This document shows positions 44,103-52,699 of a stretch of DNA of 59,417 nucleotides, piece by piece. Each line of letters starts with the position of its first letter. Within the stretch, counting starts at the first letter, position 1. The notes under the pieces are model-generated. The model worked only from the letters and a program-made list of their open reading frames with translations, made no database searches and was not told the DNA's origin. The stretch covers positions 1 to 59,417 of the forward strand of contig UQVK01000014.1 in the NCBI GenBank assembly GCA_900544445.1, given 5' to 3'. A program made the position numbers and the translations under genes. The stretch comes from an uncultured Lachnospiraceae bacterium. GTDB taxonomy: Bacteria > Bacillota > Clostridia > Lachnospirales > Lachnospiraceae.

Positions 44103-45509
44103 ATGAGGATTTTGTGGCTGTTGAATATCTGCCCGCCTGCGGCGGCGGAGGCGCTGGGAATCGATTACAGCGTTCGGGAGGGGTGGATTACGGGCGCACT
44201 GAACCGATATCTCCGTGCCGAAGCAGAGCCGGCGGATGTGTTGTCGCATACGCTGGAAATCGGACTCTGCTTCCCCTTTGAGGGTGCGGATGGGGAGCTT
44301 TCCTGTGTCAGGCGGCTGTACCCCATGACGGATCAGGGAAAGGGAGAGGGACTTAAGACCGCCCTGTACGGGTTCAGAGAGGATCTGAAGCGGCCGGAGC
44401 TGTATGACAGCGGCCTGGAAAGACGATTTGCAGGAATTCTTGCAGATTTCAAACCGGACCTGGTGCATATCTTCGGAACGGAATTCCCTCATGCCCTTGC
44501 CATGGTGCGCGCCTTTCAGAAGCCGGAACGGACGCTGGTGTCCATCCAGGGGCTTGTGGGAGCCTGTGCAGAAAGCTACATGGCAGATCTTCCGGACTAT
44601 GTGCGCAGGAGTGTGACGCTGCGGGATTTCCTGCGGAAAGACAGTCTTCGGCAGCAGCAGGAAAAATTCCGCATCCGGGGAATCCGGGAGAAGGAGGTGC
44701 TTTCTTCCTGCGGCCATGTGGCGGGGCGTACCCGGTTTGACCGGGAGGGGGCGCTTTCCTGCAATCCGAAGCTGAAGTACCATAAACTGAATGAAACCAT
44801 GCGCGCCTGCTTCTATGAGGGAAGCTGGAGAAGGGAAAAATGCAGGAGCTTTGAGATCTTTGCAAGTCAGGGAGACTATCCGCTGAAGGGCTTTCACTAT
44901 CTGCTTGCGGCGATGCCGGAAATCCTGCAGGAATTTCCGCAGGCCCATATCAGTGTGGCGGGAATCAGCATAACAGGATATGGGACCCTGAAGGAAAAAC
45001 TGAAGATCTCCGGTTACGGGAAGTACTTAAGAGATCTTATGAAGGTACATGATCTGGAAGGAAGGGTGTCCGTGCTTGGAAATCTGACGGACAGGCAGAT
45101 GAAGGAGGCTTATCTGAACAGCCATGTGTTCGTCTGTCCTTCCGCGCTGGAGAATTCTCCCAATTCTTTGGGAGAGGCCATGCTGCTCGGCGTACCCTGC
45201 GTCGCCTCCCGGACCGGCGGAATCCCGGATATGGCGAAGGGGGATAAAAGCGCCCTGTTTTTTGAAAAGGGGAATGTGCATGAACTGGCTGCCTGTATCC
45301 TGCGCATTTTCCGGGATGATGCGCTTGCGGAAAATCTGTCCGAACAGGCGAGGGTCAGAGGCAGGCAGAACCATGATGGAGACGCCAATTACAGGAGACT
45401 TCTGGAGATTTACCGGGAAATTCTGGGCGAAGGCCCGAAGTCTCTGGCAGTGGGAGACCCGCAGGCATGGTGCGGCAGTAATATGGCAGGAACGGAGGAA
45501 AAGGCATGA
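44103..45509 (+). CDS. GT4 family glycosyltransferase
   Basis: A 468-residue GT-B enzyme. The N-terminal Rossmann half ends with HIFGTEFPHALAMVRAF, and the C-terminal half has the nucleotide-sugar site VFVCPSALENSPNSLGEAML (about 345-364) with the E-x7-E type pair and SRTGGIPDM. Retaining mechanism is expected for GT4. The start at 44103 is chosen for the GGGAGG ribosome site six bases away; the upstream in-frame ATG at 44070 has none. It overlaps the next gene by four bases. Confidence 0.9.
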   Translation: MRILWLLNICPPAAAEALGIDYSVREGWITGALNRYLRAEAEPADVLSHTLEIGLCFPFEGADGELSCVRRLYPMTDQGKGEGLKTALYGFREDLKRPELYDSGLERRFAGILADFKPDLVHIFGTEFPHALAMVRAFQKPERTLVSIQGLVGACAESYMADLPDYVRRSVTLRDFLRKDSLRQQQEKFRIRGIREKEVLSSCGHVAGRTRFDREGALSCNPKLKYHKLNETMRACFYEGSWRREKCRSFEIFASQGDYPLKGFHYLLAAMPEILQEFPQAHISVAGISITGYGTLKEKLKISGYGKYLRDLMKVHDLEGRVSVLGNLTDRQMKEAYLNSHVFVCPSALENSPNSLGEAMLLGVPCVASRTGGIPDMAKGDKSALFFEKGNVHELAACILRIFRDDALAENLSEQARVRGRQNHDGDANYRRLLEIYREILGEGPKSLAVGDPQAWCGSNMAGTEEKA

Positions 45510-46651
45510 AGACAACCTTTGTATCCAATTATATCAATCACCATCAGATTCCGTTTTGCGACGCACTCTACCGGAGGCTGGGGGAAGACTTCACCTTTAT
45601 CCAGACAGAGCCGATGGAAGAGGAGCGCGTGCGGATGGGCTGGGGAGAAAGCCTGAAGGCGCTTCCCTACGTGAAGCTGCGGTATGAGGAAGAGGCGCTC
45701 TGCCGGCAGCGGATTGATGACTGTGATCTGCTTCTGGCCGGGTGGATGGAAAATCCGGAGCTGATCTTTGACAGACTGGAAAGTGGAAGGCCTGCCCTTC
45801 GGATCAGCGAACGGATCTACCGGGAGGGACAGTGGAAGGCGGTGTCTCCCAAAGGGCTTGCGGCAAAATATAAGGAACACATTCGTTATCGGAACAAACC
45901 GGTTTATCTGCTCTGTGCCGGGGCCTATGTGGCCTCGGACTTCACCCTGATTCATGCCTATCCGGGAAAAATGCTGCGCTTTGGCTATTTCCCGGAGGCA
46001 AAAAAGCCGGACCAGCAGGCGGAAAAGCCGAAGGGCGGCCCTGTCCGGCTTCTGTGGGCCGGACGGCTGATGGAGCTGAAGCATCCGGAATTTGCCCTGC
46101 GTCTCGCGGCGGATCTCAGGCGGGAGGGCTATGACTTCCGGCTGAAGCTGATCGGCGGCGGGGAGCTGGAAGAGAAGCTGAAGGAGCAGATCCGGCAGGA
46201 GGAGCTTTCCGGTCTGGTGGAGATGACAGGATTTCTCTCCCCCCGGGAAGTGCGTCTGGCGATGGAGGAAAGCCATATCTTCCTGTTCACCAGCAACCAC
46301 CTGGAGGGCTGGGGGGCCGTGGTCAATGAGGCCATGAACAGCAGATGTGCCGTGGTGGCAAGCGAGGAAGCGGGAGCGGTGCCTTATCTGATCCGTCACG
46401 GGGAAAACGGAATGATCTACCACCGGGATCGATATGAGGACTTTCTGGGAGCAGTACGCCGGCTGATGGAGAGTGAAAAGGACAGGGAGCGGATGGGAAA
46501 ATGCGCCTGTGATACGATCCTGACGGAATGGAATGCGGATACGGCGGCCGAAAGATGCCTTAAGCTGTATGAGGGCTGGCAGAAGGGGAAGATCACCTTC
46601 CCGGAACAGGGGCCTCTGTCCCATGCCCCTGTGATCCGGCCCTGGAAATAG
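45506..46651 (+). CDS. GT4 family glycosyltransferase
   Basis: A 381-residue GT-B enzyme: TFVSNYINHHQIPFCDALYR at the start, a linker near residue 170, and the C-terminal LWAGRLMELKHPEFALRLAA followed by GWGAVVNEAMNSRCAVVAS with the donor-binding glutamate (about 272-280). Translation is coupled to the preceding GT4 (ATGA overlap). Donor not predictable. Confidence 0.9.
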   Translation: MKTTFVSNYINHHQIPFCDALYRRLGEDFTFIQTEPMEEERVRMGWGESLKALPYVKLRYEEEALCRQRIDDCDLLLAGWMENPELIFDRLESGRPALRISERIYREGQWKAVSPKGLAAKYKEHIRYRNKPVYLLCAGAYVASDFTLIHAYPGKMLRFGYFPEAKKPDQQAEKPKGGPVRLLWAGRLMELKHPEFALRLAADLRREGYDFRLKLIGGGELEEKLKEQIRQEELSGLVEMTGFLSPREVRLAMEESHIFLFTSNHLEGWGAVVNEAMNSRCAVVASEEAGAVPYLIRHGENGMIYHRDRYEDFLGAVRRLMESEKDRERMGKCACDTILTEWNADTAAERCLKLYEGWQKGKITFPEQGPLSHAPVIRPWK

Positions 46652-46664
46652 AAAGGGAAGAAAT

Positions 46665-47660
46665 ATGAGTCAACCGCTGATTACGATCATTATACCGGTT
46701 TATAATATTCTGGACTGCCTGGAGCGCTGTGTGGGTTCGGTCTGCGCGCAGACCTGGCAGAATCTGGAGATCATCCTTGTGGACGACGGCTCTACGGACG
46801 GGACGGGAGCGCTGTGCGATGCGCTGGCCGGACGGGACGGCCGCATCCGGGTCTTTCATAAGCCGAACGGCGGTTCCTCTTCCGCCAGAAATCTGGGGAT
46901 TGAACAGGCAAACGGTGCGTATCTGGGCTTTGTGGACAGCGATGATTTCATTGAGCCTCAGATGTATGAGCTTATGATGCACGAGATACAGGAAGGCGGA
47001 TACAAAATCGTCCAGGTTTCCCGGGATGAGATCGGAGAGGATGGACAGCGCAGGCCGGACGTGTGCGTGCCGCCGAAGGAGGCGGTTTTCAGAGACAGCG
47101 GCGAATTCCTGCGTACCCTGCTTCTGCACGAGGGGGACTGCTCTTTTTGCACCAAGCTGATTGACGCGGCGCTTTTTCAGGACAGGAGGTTCCCGGAGGG
47201 CGAGCTGAACGAGGATTTTTATCTGCTCCTGCAGCTTCTTACCGAAGCCGATGGCGTGCGCATCCTGCCTCAGCAGCTCTATCATGTCTATTACCGGATG
47301 GGAAGCAACACACGCAAAAAGGACCGGAGCGAATTTTCCAGGGTGTTTGTGGACATTGTGAAAAATGCGGATTACGCGCAGAAGCTGACGGAAGAGCGTT
47401 TCCCTGAATACAAAAAAGAGGCGGCCCGCTTCGGCCTGTTCCAGCGTCTGGATTATCTGCTTCACATCCCGGTGGAGCAGATGAGCCGTGAAAATTCTTT
47501 TTACCGGGAGGTGATCCGTTACTGCCGCGCAAATGTGCGGGAAACGGTGACGAATCCCTGGCTTACCAGACAGCAGAAGCTGTATCTGCTGCTTCTGACG
47601 GCGGCGCCCAGTCTGGTGCGCTCGCTGCATCGGCTGACCATGCGGATCCGGGGAAAGTGA
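46665..47660 (+). CDS. GT2 family glycosyltransferase
   Basis: A 331-residue GT-A enzyme with ITIIIPVYNILDCLERC (residues 6-22), VDDGSTDGTG (about 39-48), SSARNLGIEQA and the metal motif FVDSDDFIE (about 88-96). A C-terminal basic region follows. It begins 13 bases after the previous gene with GGGAAGAA as ribosome site. Its stop lies inside a 23-base tandem duplication that marks the junction with unrelated genes. Confidence 0.92.
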   Translation: MSQPLITIIIPVYNILDCLERCVGSVCAQTWQNLEIILVDDGSTDGTGALCDALAGRDGRIRVFHKPNGGSSSARNLGIEQANGAYLGFVDSDDFIEPQMYELMMHEIQEGGYKIVQVSRDEIGEDGQRRPDVCVPPKEAVFRDSGEFLRTLLLHEGDCSFCTKLIDAALFQDRRFPEGELNEDFYLLLQLLTEADGVRILPQQLYHVYYRMGSNTRKKDRSEFSRVFVDIVKNADYAQKLTEERFPEYKKEAARFGLFQRLDYLLHIPVEQMSRENSFYREVIRYCRANVRETVTNPWLTRQQKLYLLLLTAAPSLVRSLHRLTMRIRGK

Positions 47661-47689
47661 AAGCGTGGATTCAGGGAAAGTGAAACGGA
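47644..47689 (+). repeat. Diverged 23-bp tandem duplication
   Basis: Unit 1 (47644-47666) contains GGATCCGGGGAAAGTGAAA and unit 2 (47667-47689) contains GGATTCAGGGAAAGTGAAA, so the glycosyltransferase stop TGA is duplicated. It lies exactly between the end of the glycan genes and the truncated flavodoxin gene. Confidence 0.7.
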
Positions 47690-47701
47690 CGGTACGGGAA
47701 G

Positions 47702-48109
47702 CCCTGCGTGCAGAAGGACGATTTTAACGGGATTGCGGAAAAACTCCGGGAGGCTGACCTGGTTGCCTTTGCCTCTCCCCTGTATTTCTGGACCATCTCC
47801 TCCCGGCTGAAGGCGCTCATCGAGCGTTTTTACTGTCTGGCGCAGGAGGATCCCAATCCGCCTCAGGGAAGATATGAAAAATATCCGGAGAAGGACTGCG
47901 TCCTTCTCATGACCGCGGCGGATGATTTTTTCTGGACCTTTGAACAGGCGGTGTCCTATTACCGTTTCACACTGGTCAACTATATCGGCTTTCATGATAA
48001 GGGAATGATCCTGGCAGGCGGCTGCGGCGACACAAACGGCAGTCCCCGGATCGGGGAAACGGAGCATCTGAAGGAAGCGTATGCCTTTGGAAAGGGGCTG
48101 TACGGCTGA
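47702..48109 (+). pseudogene. 5'-truncated flavodoxin/NADPH-dependent FMN reductase-like gene
   Basis: The text CVQKDDFNGIAEKLREADLV, then ASPLYFWTISSRLKALIERF, matches the middle of flavodoxin-fold iron-sulfur/FMN reductases, and the C-terminal part (to AYAFGKGLYG) looks complete. The first 60-70 residues with the NGSPR FMN-phosphate loop and the first cysteines are absent; upstream the frame stops at 47681. A GTG at 47708 could start 133 residues, but there is no ribosome site. I treat it as a broken gene. Confidence 0.75.
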
Positions 48110-48114
48110 TCCGG

Positions 48115-48648
48115 CTACAGCTCCTCATCCAGAAAGACGCGGGAGCCGGTGGCGCCCCTCTGGCCCTGATATTTTCCGCGATAGGGATTCCGGGCAGCCT
48201 GATCCATCCGGGCGAATACCAGCTGGCCGATCCGCCGTCCCGCCTGCAGCTTGATGGCGCAGCGGTTGGCGTTAAACAGCTCCAGAGTGATCTCACCGCG
48301 AAAGCCCGGATCCACCCATCCGGCGTTCTGGATGAACAGGCCGAGCCTGCCCAGCGAGCTGCGGCCTTCTACAAAGGCGGTGAGATCGTCCGGAAGTTCA
48401 AAATACTCCATGGTGGTGGCGAGCACGAACTGGCCCGGAAGCAGAAGATAGGTATCGGTGGTAATGGTTTTATAGGAAATCTTATGGGCCAGCGTAAGAA
48501 TGCCCGAGGAGGAATCCTCAACGACGCTGAAGGTGTTTCCAAGGCGCACATCCACGCTGGCGGGCTGGATCTGCTCCGGGGTGAGCGGAGTAATGACCAG
48601 GGAATGTTCGGAAAGCATCTGGTGGATGGTCTGATCGGATAAAATCAT
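48115..48648 (-). CDS. dcd: dCTP deaminase
   Basis: A 177-residue trimeric nucleotide hydrolase that deaminates dCTP to dUTP for thymidylate supply. The catalytic segment [20 protein letters not shown] (about residues 108-127) and the glutamate in [10 protein letters not shown] (about 129-138) are intact. It starts at ATG 48648 with AGGAGCTTCC upstream. It is transcribed against the polysaccharide genes on both sides and has no functional link to them. Whether it also has dUTPase activity, as in some archaeal and actinobacterial Dcd, cannot be told. Confidence 0.92.
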   Translation of the reverse strand: MILSDQTIHQMLSEHSLVITPLTPEQIQPASVDVRLGNTFSVVEDSSSGILTLAHKISYKTITTDTYLLLPGQFVLATTMEYFELPDDLTAFVEGRSSLGRLGLFIQNAGWVDPGFRGEITLELFNANRCAIKLQAGRRIGQLVFARMDQAARNPYRGKYQGQRGATGSRVFLDEEL

Positions 48649-48778
48649 GGGAAGCTCCTTTCCTGTGGGGCGGTGTCTGGCCGGGAGGCATGCCGCGTTC
48701 GATTTGCCTTATTGTAACACAGAAGCCGGGGATTTGAAAATACATGTCAAACAGAGAGAAGAAAAGGGGTACAAGCCA

Positions 48779-50050
48779 ATGAGCAACACAGTACAGAAGT
48801 GGGAAAGGGAGCGGCTCAGGGAACTGGCCGAAAAACAGCTGGAATATGCCAGATCTGAGCTGAATCAGAAAAGGATCAAAGAATGGTACCTGCACAATGA
48901 CCTGAAGGGAGAACGTCCCATGGTGCAGCTGGAGATGGGGACGTTTGAGCAGGAGATCATTCCGCAGAGATTAAAATGCGTGACGAAAGAGGCGCGGGAA
49001 CTGGAAGCGCAGCTTTACCGGAACTTCCTGAACAGAGAGCTGTTTGACGATGACCGGGTGGTACCGGATTTCTTCCCGCTCAGCTATGATGCCTGGTTCC
49101 GGCTGTTTGACATCGAAGTGAAGGTGGAAAACGCACAGCTGGATGGGCATCAGAGCCTTGGACATCATTTTATCCCGTCTCTGGAGGATCTGGAGAGTGA
49201 TTACGAGGAGGGAAAAATCAGGCCCTCTGTGTTCGGAGTGGATCTGGAAAAGACGGCAAAGAGGAAGCAGTTTGTCGAGGAAATGATCGGGGATATTCTC
49301 CCGGTGAAAATCAAAATGGACTGTCTGTACAGCGTTCCTACGCAGATGCTGGTACATATCATGAGCATGGAACAGATGATATTCAACATGTATGATTATC
49401 CGGAGCTGTTTCAGCAGATGATGGGGCAGATCGCGGATGATACCCTCGCCTATTACCGGATGCTGGAGGAGAAGAAGCTGATTCTTCCCACCACTGCTTT
49501 TGAGAACGTGGGGCAGGGAACCTTTGCATTCACCAGGGATCTTCCGGGTGAAGAGGTGCTCCGGGAGCGTCCGTTCACCACGAAGGATGTATGGGGATTC
49601 ATGGACTCTCAGGAGACGGTGGGCATTTCGCCGCAGATGTATGAAGAATTCATTTTCCCGTGCTATCAGAAAATTTCCAGCCAGTATGGACTGTTATCCT
49701 ATGGCTGCTGTGAGCCGGTTCATCCGATCTGGGAGAGGTGTATCAGTAAGCTGGAGAATCTGCGCAAGGTATCCATTTCGCCGTGGTGTGATGAAGCCTA
49801 TATGGGAGAACAGCTGAGAGGAAGCCAGGTCATCTATCACAGAAAGCCAAGCCCCAACTATCTGGGCGTGGACCGGATTCTGGATGAGGACGCGCTGCGG
49901 GAACACATCCGTACCACGCTGCGCGCGGCAAAGGGCTGCAGGGTGGAATTTACCCAGCGCGATGTTTATACCATTCACAACGATCTGGATAAGGCGCGCA
50001 GATATGTCGAAATCATCCGGGAAGAAATTGCAAACGAGTGGCAGCCATAA
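48779..50050 (+). CDS. Uroporphyrinogen decarboxylase-like (URO-D/MtaA) protein
   Basis: A 423-residue TIM-barrel protein of the URO-D superfamily. The barrel region (about 130-400) includes the FPCYQKISSQYGLLSYGCCE segment (about 286-305), where URO-D-type methyltransferases hold a zinc-binding histidine/cysteine set. Haem-type URO-D arginines near the N-terminus are not evident, so a corrinoid-dependent methyltransferase role is more likely than haem synthesis. No corrinoid protein is adjacent. I start at ATG 48779 after AAAAGGGG. Its last eight bases (AGCCATAA) are the target duplication of the palindromic element that follows. Confidence 0.8.
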   Translation: MSNTVQKWERERLRELAEKQLEYARSELNQKRIKEWYLHNDLKGERPMVQLEMGTFEQEIIPQRLKCVTKEARELEAQLYRNFLNRELFDDDRVVPDFFPLSYDAWFRLFDIEVKVENAQLDGHQSLGHHFIPSLEDLESDYEEGKIRPSVFGVDLEKTAKRKQFVEEMIGDILPVKIKMDCLYSVPTQMLVHIMSMEQMIFNMYDYPELFQQMMGQIADDTLAYYRMLEEKKLILPTTAFENVGQGTFAFTRDLPGEEVLRERPFTTKDVWGFMDSQETVGISPQMYEEFIFPCYQKISSQYGLLSYGCCEPVHPIWERCISKLENLRKVSISPWCDEAYMGEQLRGSQVIYHRKPSPNYLGVDRILDEDALREHIRTTLRAAKGCRVEFTQRDVYTIHNDLDKARRYVEIIREEIANEWQP

Positions 50051-50202
50051 GTTACTATTCAGCCAGGTCTGCGCATTTACTGCGCAGACCGTACGAAAAC
50101 GTATAGCGAGGAAGCATCCGGCCCATCGCGGCACTCGCCCTATTGTGCTGCGATTGGAATGGCCGGATGCCGTTACTGTTCTGCCGAAGGCTGAACTGTA
50201 AC
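50051..50202. mobile_element. MITE-like palindromic element, copy 2
   Basis: Ends GTTACTATTCAGCC (50051-50064) and GGCTGAACTGTAAC (50189-50202) are inverted copies (12 of 14). Internal stems are GGTCTGCGCA (50066-50075)/TGCGCAGACC (50081-50090), GCATCCGGCC (50114-50123)/GGCCGGATGC (50161-50170) and, inside the latter, ATCGCGGCAC/GTGCTGCGAT. The element is flanked by perfect direct repeats AGCCATAA (50043-50050 and 50203-50210), the first of which contains the stop codon of the URO-D-like gene. The termini match copy 1 at 15093-15287, but the interior is different. It encodes no protein. Confidence 0.85.
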
Positions 50203-50231
50203 AGCCATAAGGCGGCAGGAAGGCCCGTTTC

Positions 50232-50260
50232 TTGCAATGCCCCGTCCCCTATGCTATAAT
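50232..50260 (+). promoter_or_regulatory. Promoter of the pseB unit
   Basis: TTGCAA (50232-50237), 17-base spacer, TATAAT (50255-50260) with a TGC extension before the -10. The predicted start near 50267 gives a leader of about 160 bases with two hairpins, GGGCA-tttt-TGCCC (50270-50283) and ATTTCAAT-aaa-ATTGAAAA (50286-50304). A TGTCCG (50260-50265)/CGGACA (50318-50323) pair spans them at the DNA level. Nothing else is seen in 50211-50429 apart from the pseB ribosome site. Confidence 0.7.
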
Positions 50261-50429
50261 GTCCGAAAAGGGCATTTTTGCCCCAATTTCAATAAAATTG
50301 AAAATGTATAAGCGTTCCGGACATAACAGAAAATAAGTAAAGTAGAGAAAAAGCGGCGCGCAGATGCCGGAAAAGACAGCGGCATACAGAACGTGCGGCG
50401 CCGGACGCAGGTACAGACGGAGGAAGAGA

Positions 50430-51425
50430 ATGTTAAATGATAAGACCATACTGATCACGGGCGGAACGGGCTCCTTTGGAAAAAGCTTTACCAGATACGT
50501 GCTGAAGCACTACCAGCCGAAGAAGATCATCATCTATTCCAGAGATGAGTACAAGCAGTTCGTGATGCAGAATGAGCTGAAGGAATATGATTCCGTGATG
50601 CGGTATTTTATTGGTGATGTGCGTGACAAGGACAGGCTGAAGAGAGCCTTTGAGGGCGTGGACTATGTGATCCATGCGGCTGCCTTAAAGCAGGTACCTG
50701 CCTGTGAGTACAATCCCAACGAGGCGATCCGCACCAATATCAATGGCGCGCAGAACGTTATCGACGCGGCGCTGGATACCAATGTGAAGAAGGTGATCGC
50801 CCTGTCCACGGACAAGGCGGTGAATCCGGTCAACCTGTACGGCGGTACCAAGCTGGTGAGCGACAAGCTTTTTGTGGCGGCGAACGCCTATTCCGGAACC
50901 AAGGATATCTGTTTCGCCATCGTCCGCTATGGCAACGTGGCCGGAAGCCGCGGTTCCATCATCCCGCTGTTTCACAGCATCATCAAGAATGGCGGAACGG
51001 AGCTTCCCATCACGGACATGCGCATGACCCGCTTCTGGATCAGCCTGACGGAGGGCGTGGAGCTGGTGATCAAGGCGCTGAAGGAGGCGAAGGGCGGAGA
51101 GACCTTTATCAGCAAGATTCCTTCCTTCCGTGTGCCGGATCTGGCGGAGGCCATGCTGCCCGGCTGCAAAATAAAGGAAATCGGCATCCGTCCCGGTGAG
51201 AAGCTGCATGAAATCATGGTGACCACTGAGGACTCCTTCAACACCTACGAATACGACAAGCACTACATCGTATATCCGCAGATGGTATTCAATGAGAGAC
51301 AGGTACCTGACCTTTCCGGAAAAAAGGTGGAGGAGGGCTTCTCCTACAGCTCCGGAACCAACAGCGAATGGCTTTCCGTGGAAGACCTGAGGGAACGCCT
51401 GAAGGAAGTGGAGCTGGAAAAATAA
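50430..51425 (+). CDS. pseB: UDP-N-acetylglucosamine 4,6-dehydratase (inverting)
   Basis: A 331-residue extended SDR enzyme that converts UDP-GlcNAc to a 4-keto-6-deoxy-L-sugar. The NADP loop TGGTGSFGKSF is at about residues 10-20, the catalytic STDKAVNPVNLYGGTK block near 125-140 carries the Asp-Lys and Tyr-x-x-x-Lys, and RYGNVAGSRGSII follows. I start at ATG 50430 after GGAGGAAG; the frame is open further upstream by chance. It makes the substrate of the next gene product. The later enzymes of pseudaminic acid synthesis are not in the window. Confidence 0.93.
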   Translation: MLNDKTILITGGTGSFGKSFTRYVLKHYQPKKIIIYSRDEYKQFVMQNELKEYDSVMRYFIGDVRDKDRLKRAFEGVDYVIHAAALKQVPACEYNPNEAIRTNINGAQNVIDAALDTNVKKVIALSTDKAVNPVNLYGGTKLVSDKLFVAANAYSGTKDICFAIVRYGNVAGSRGSIIPLFHSIIKNGGTELPITDMRMTRFWISLTEGVELVIKALKEAKGGETFISKIPSFRVPDLAEAMLPGCKIKEIGIRPGEKLHEIMVTTEDSFNTYEYDKHYIVYPQMVFNERQVPDLSGKKVEEGFSYSSGTNSEWLSVEDLRERLKEVELEK

Positions 51426-51434
51426 GTCTGATAA

Positions 51435-51470
51435 GCCCGAAAGCGTGAACCGCCTTCGGGCCGTTTTCTT
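51435..51470 (+). terminator. Terminator or attenuator between pseB and pseC
   Basis: GCCCGAA (51435-51441) pairs with TTCGGGC (51455-51461), followed by CGTTTTCTT and at once by the pseC ribosome site GGAGG (51471-51475). A seven-base stem is likely to give partial read-through and so lower pseC relative to pseB. Confidence 0.6.
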
Positions 51471-51481
51471 GGAGGATTACA

Positions 51482-52687
51482 ATGGAAAAAATGGATGCGG
51501 TTCCCGCAATCGCAGGCGGAAAGCCGGTGCGGGACACGAAAATTTTTTATGGACATCAGTATCTGGACGAGGCGGATTATCAAGCCGTTCTGGATGTTTT
51601 AAAGAGCGATTATCTGACCTGCGGGCCGAAGATTGGGGAACTGGAGGAAAAGCTGTGCCGTATCACAGGAGCGAAGCACGCGGTTTCCGTCAGTAATGGA
51701 ACGGCGGCCCTGCATGTGGCCTGTCTTGCGGCGGGCGTTGGGCCGGGGGATGAGGTGATCACCACGCCCATCACCTTTGCCGCTTCCGCCAACTGCGCGC
51801 TTTACTGCGGGGCGAAGCCCGTATTTGCGGATATTGACGAGAATACCTATAACATAGATCCAAAGCAGGTTCGCGCTCATGTGACGGAAAAAACGAAGGC
51901 GGTGGTTGCCGTGGACTACACCGGGCAGTCCACGAACCTGAAGGAGCTTCGCAAAATCTGTGACGAATACGGTCTGGTGCTGATCACGGACGGAGCTCAT
52001 TCCATCGGAACGACATACGATGGAAAGCCCACCGGCTCCATCGCGGATATGACCACCTTCAGCTTTCATCCGGTGAAAACCGTTACCAGCGGAGAGGGCG
52101 GCGCGGTGCTGACGAACAGTGACGAATACTACCAGAAGCTTGCGTTATTCAGCAAGCACGGAATCACCAGAGATCCCTCGCTCATGTCCAAAGAGCCGGA
52201 CGGCCCCTGGTATTATGAGCAGATCGAACTGGGTTACAATTACCGCATGACGGATATCCAGGCGGCGCTTCTGATCAGCCAGCTGGACAAGCTGGACATG
52301 TTCCGCGCCCGCCGGAAGGAGATTGTGAGAAGGTACGATGAGGCCTTTTCCCGGATCCCGCAGATTCAGGTTCAGCAGGAGCTGCCGGAGTCCGATACCA
52401 CCAGACATCTGTACATCCTGCGGATTCGTCCGGAAATGCTGAAGATCGACCGGAAGGGAATGTTTGAGGCGCTGGCTGCGGAAAACGTCTGCTGCAATGT
52501 ACACTATATCCCCACCTATTATTTCCCCTATTATCAGAAGCTGGGGTACCGGAAAGGGCTCTGCCCGAAGGCGGAAAAGCTGTATGAGGAAATCCTTTCT
52601 CTGCCGCTTTACTATGCCATGAGCGATCAGGATGTGGAGGATGTGATTGAAGCGGTGCGTAGAATCTGTGCGTATTATGCAAAATAG
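51482..52687 (+). CDS. pseC: UDP-4-keto-6-deoxy-AltNAc aminotransferase PseC
   Basis: A 401-residue PLP enzyme of the DegT/DnrJ/EryC1 family. The cofactor lysine is K199 in SFHPVKTVTSGEGG, and the TDGAHSIGTTYDG and NYRMTDIQAALLISQL segments are typical of PseC. It would aminate the PseB product to UDP-4-amino-4,6-dideoxy-AltNAc. With no PseH/G/I/F nearby, the free 4-amino sugar may itself be used by the local glycosyltransferases or be modified by another enzyme. Start ATG after GGAGG. Next gene follows by 12 bases. Confidence 0.93.
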   Translation: MEKMDAVPAIAGGKPVRDTKIFYGHQYLDEADYQAVLDVLKSDYLTCGPKIGELEEKLCRITGAKHAVSVSNGTAALHVACLAAGVGPGDEVITTPITFAASANCALYCGAKPVFADIDENTYNIDPKQVRAHVTEKTKAVVAVDYTGQSTNLKELRKICDEYGLVLITDGAHSIGTTYDGKPTGSIADMTTFSFHPVKTVTSGEGGAVLTNSDEYYQKLALFSKHGITRDPSLMSKEPDGPWYYEQIELGYNYRMTDIQAALLISQLDKLDMFRARRKEIVRRYDEAFSRIPQIQVQQELPESDTTRHLYILRIRPEMLKIDRKGMFEALAAENVCCNVHYIPTYYFPYYQKLGYRKGLCPKAEKLYEEILSLPLYYAMSDQDVEDVIEAVRRICAYYAK

Positions 52688-52699
52688 AGAGAATCTTTT

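Noticed and set aside
50430..52687. Complete pseudaminic acid pathway
   Set aside because: Only the first two enzymes are present; no PseF, PseG, PseH or PseI-like gene could be recognised in the window.
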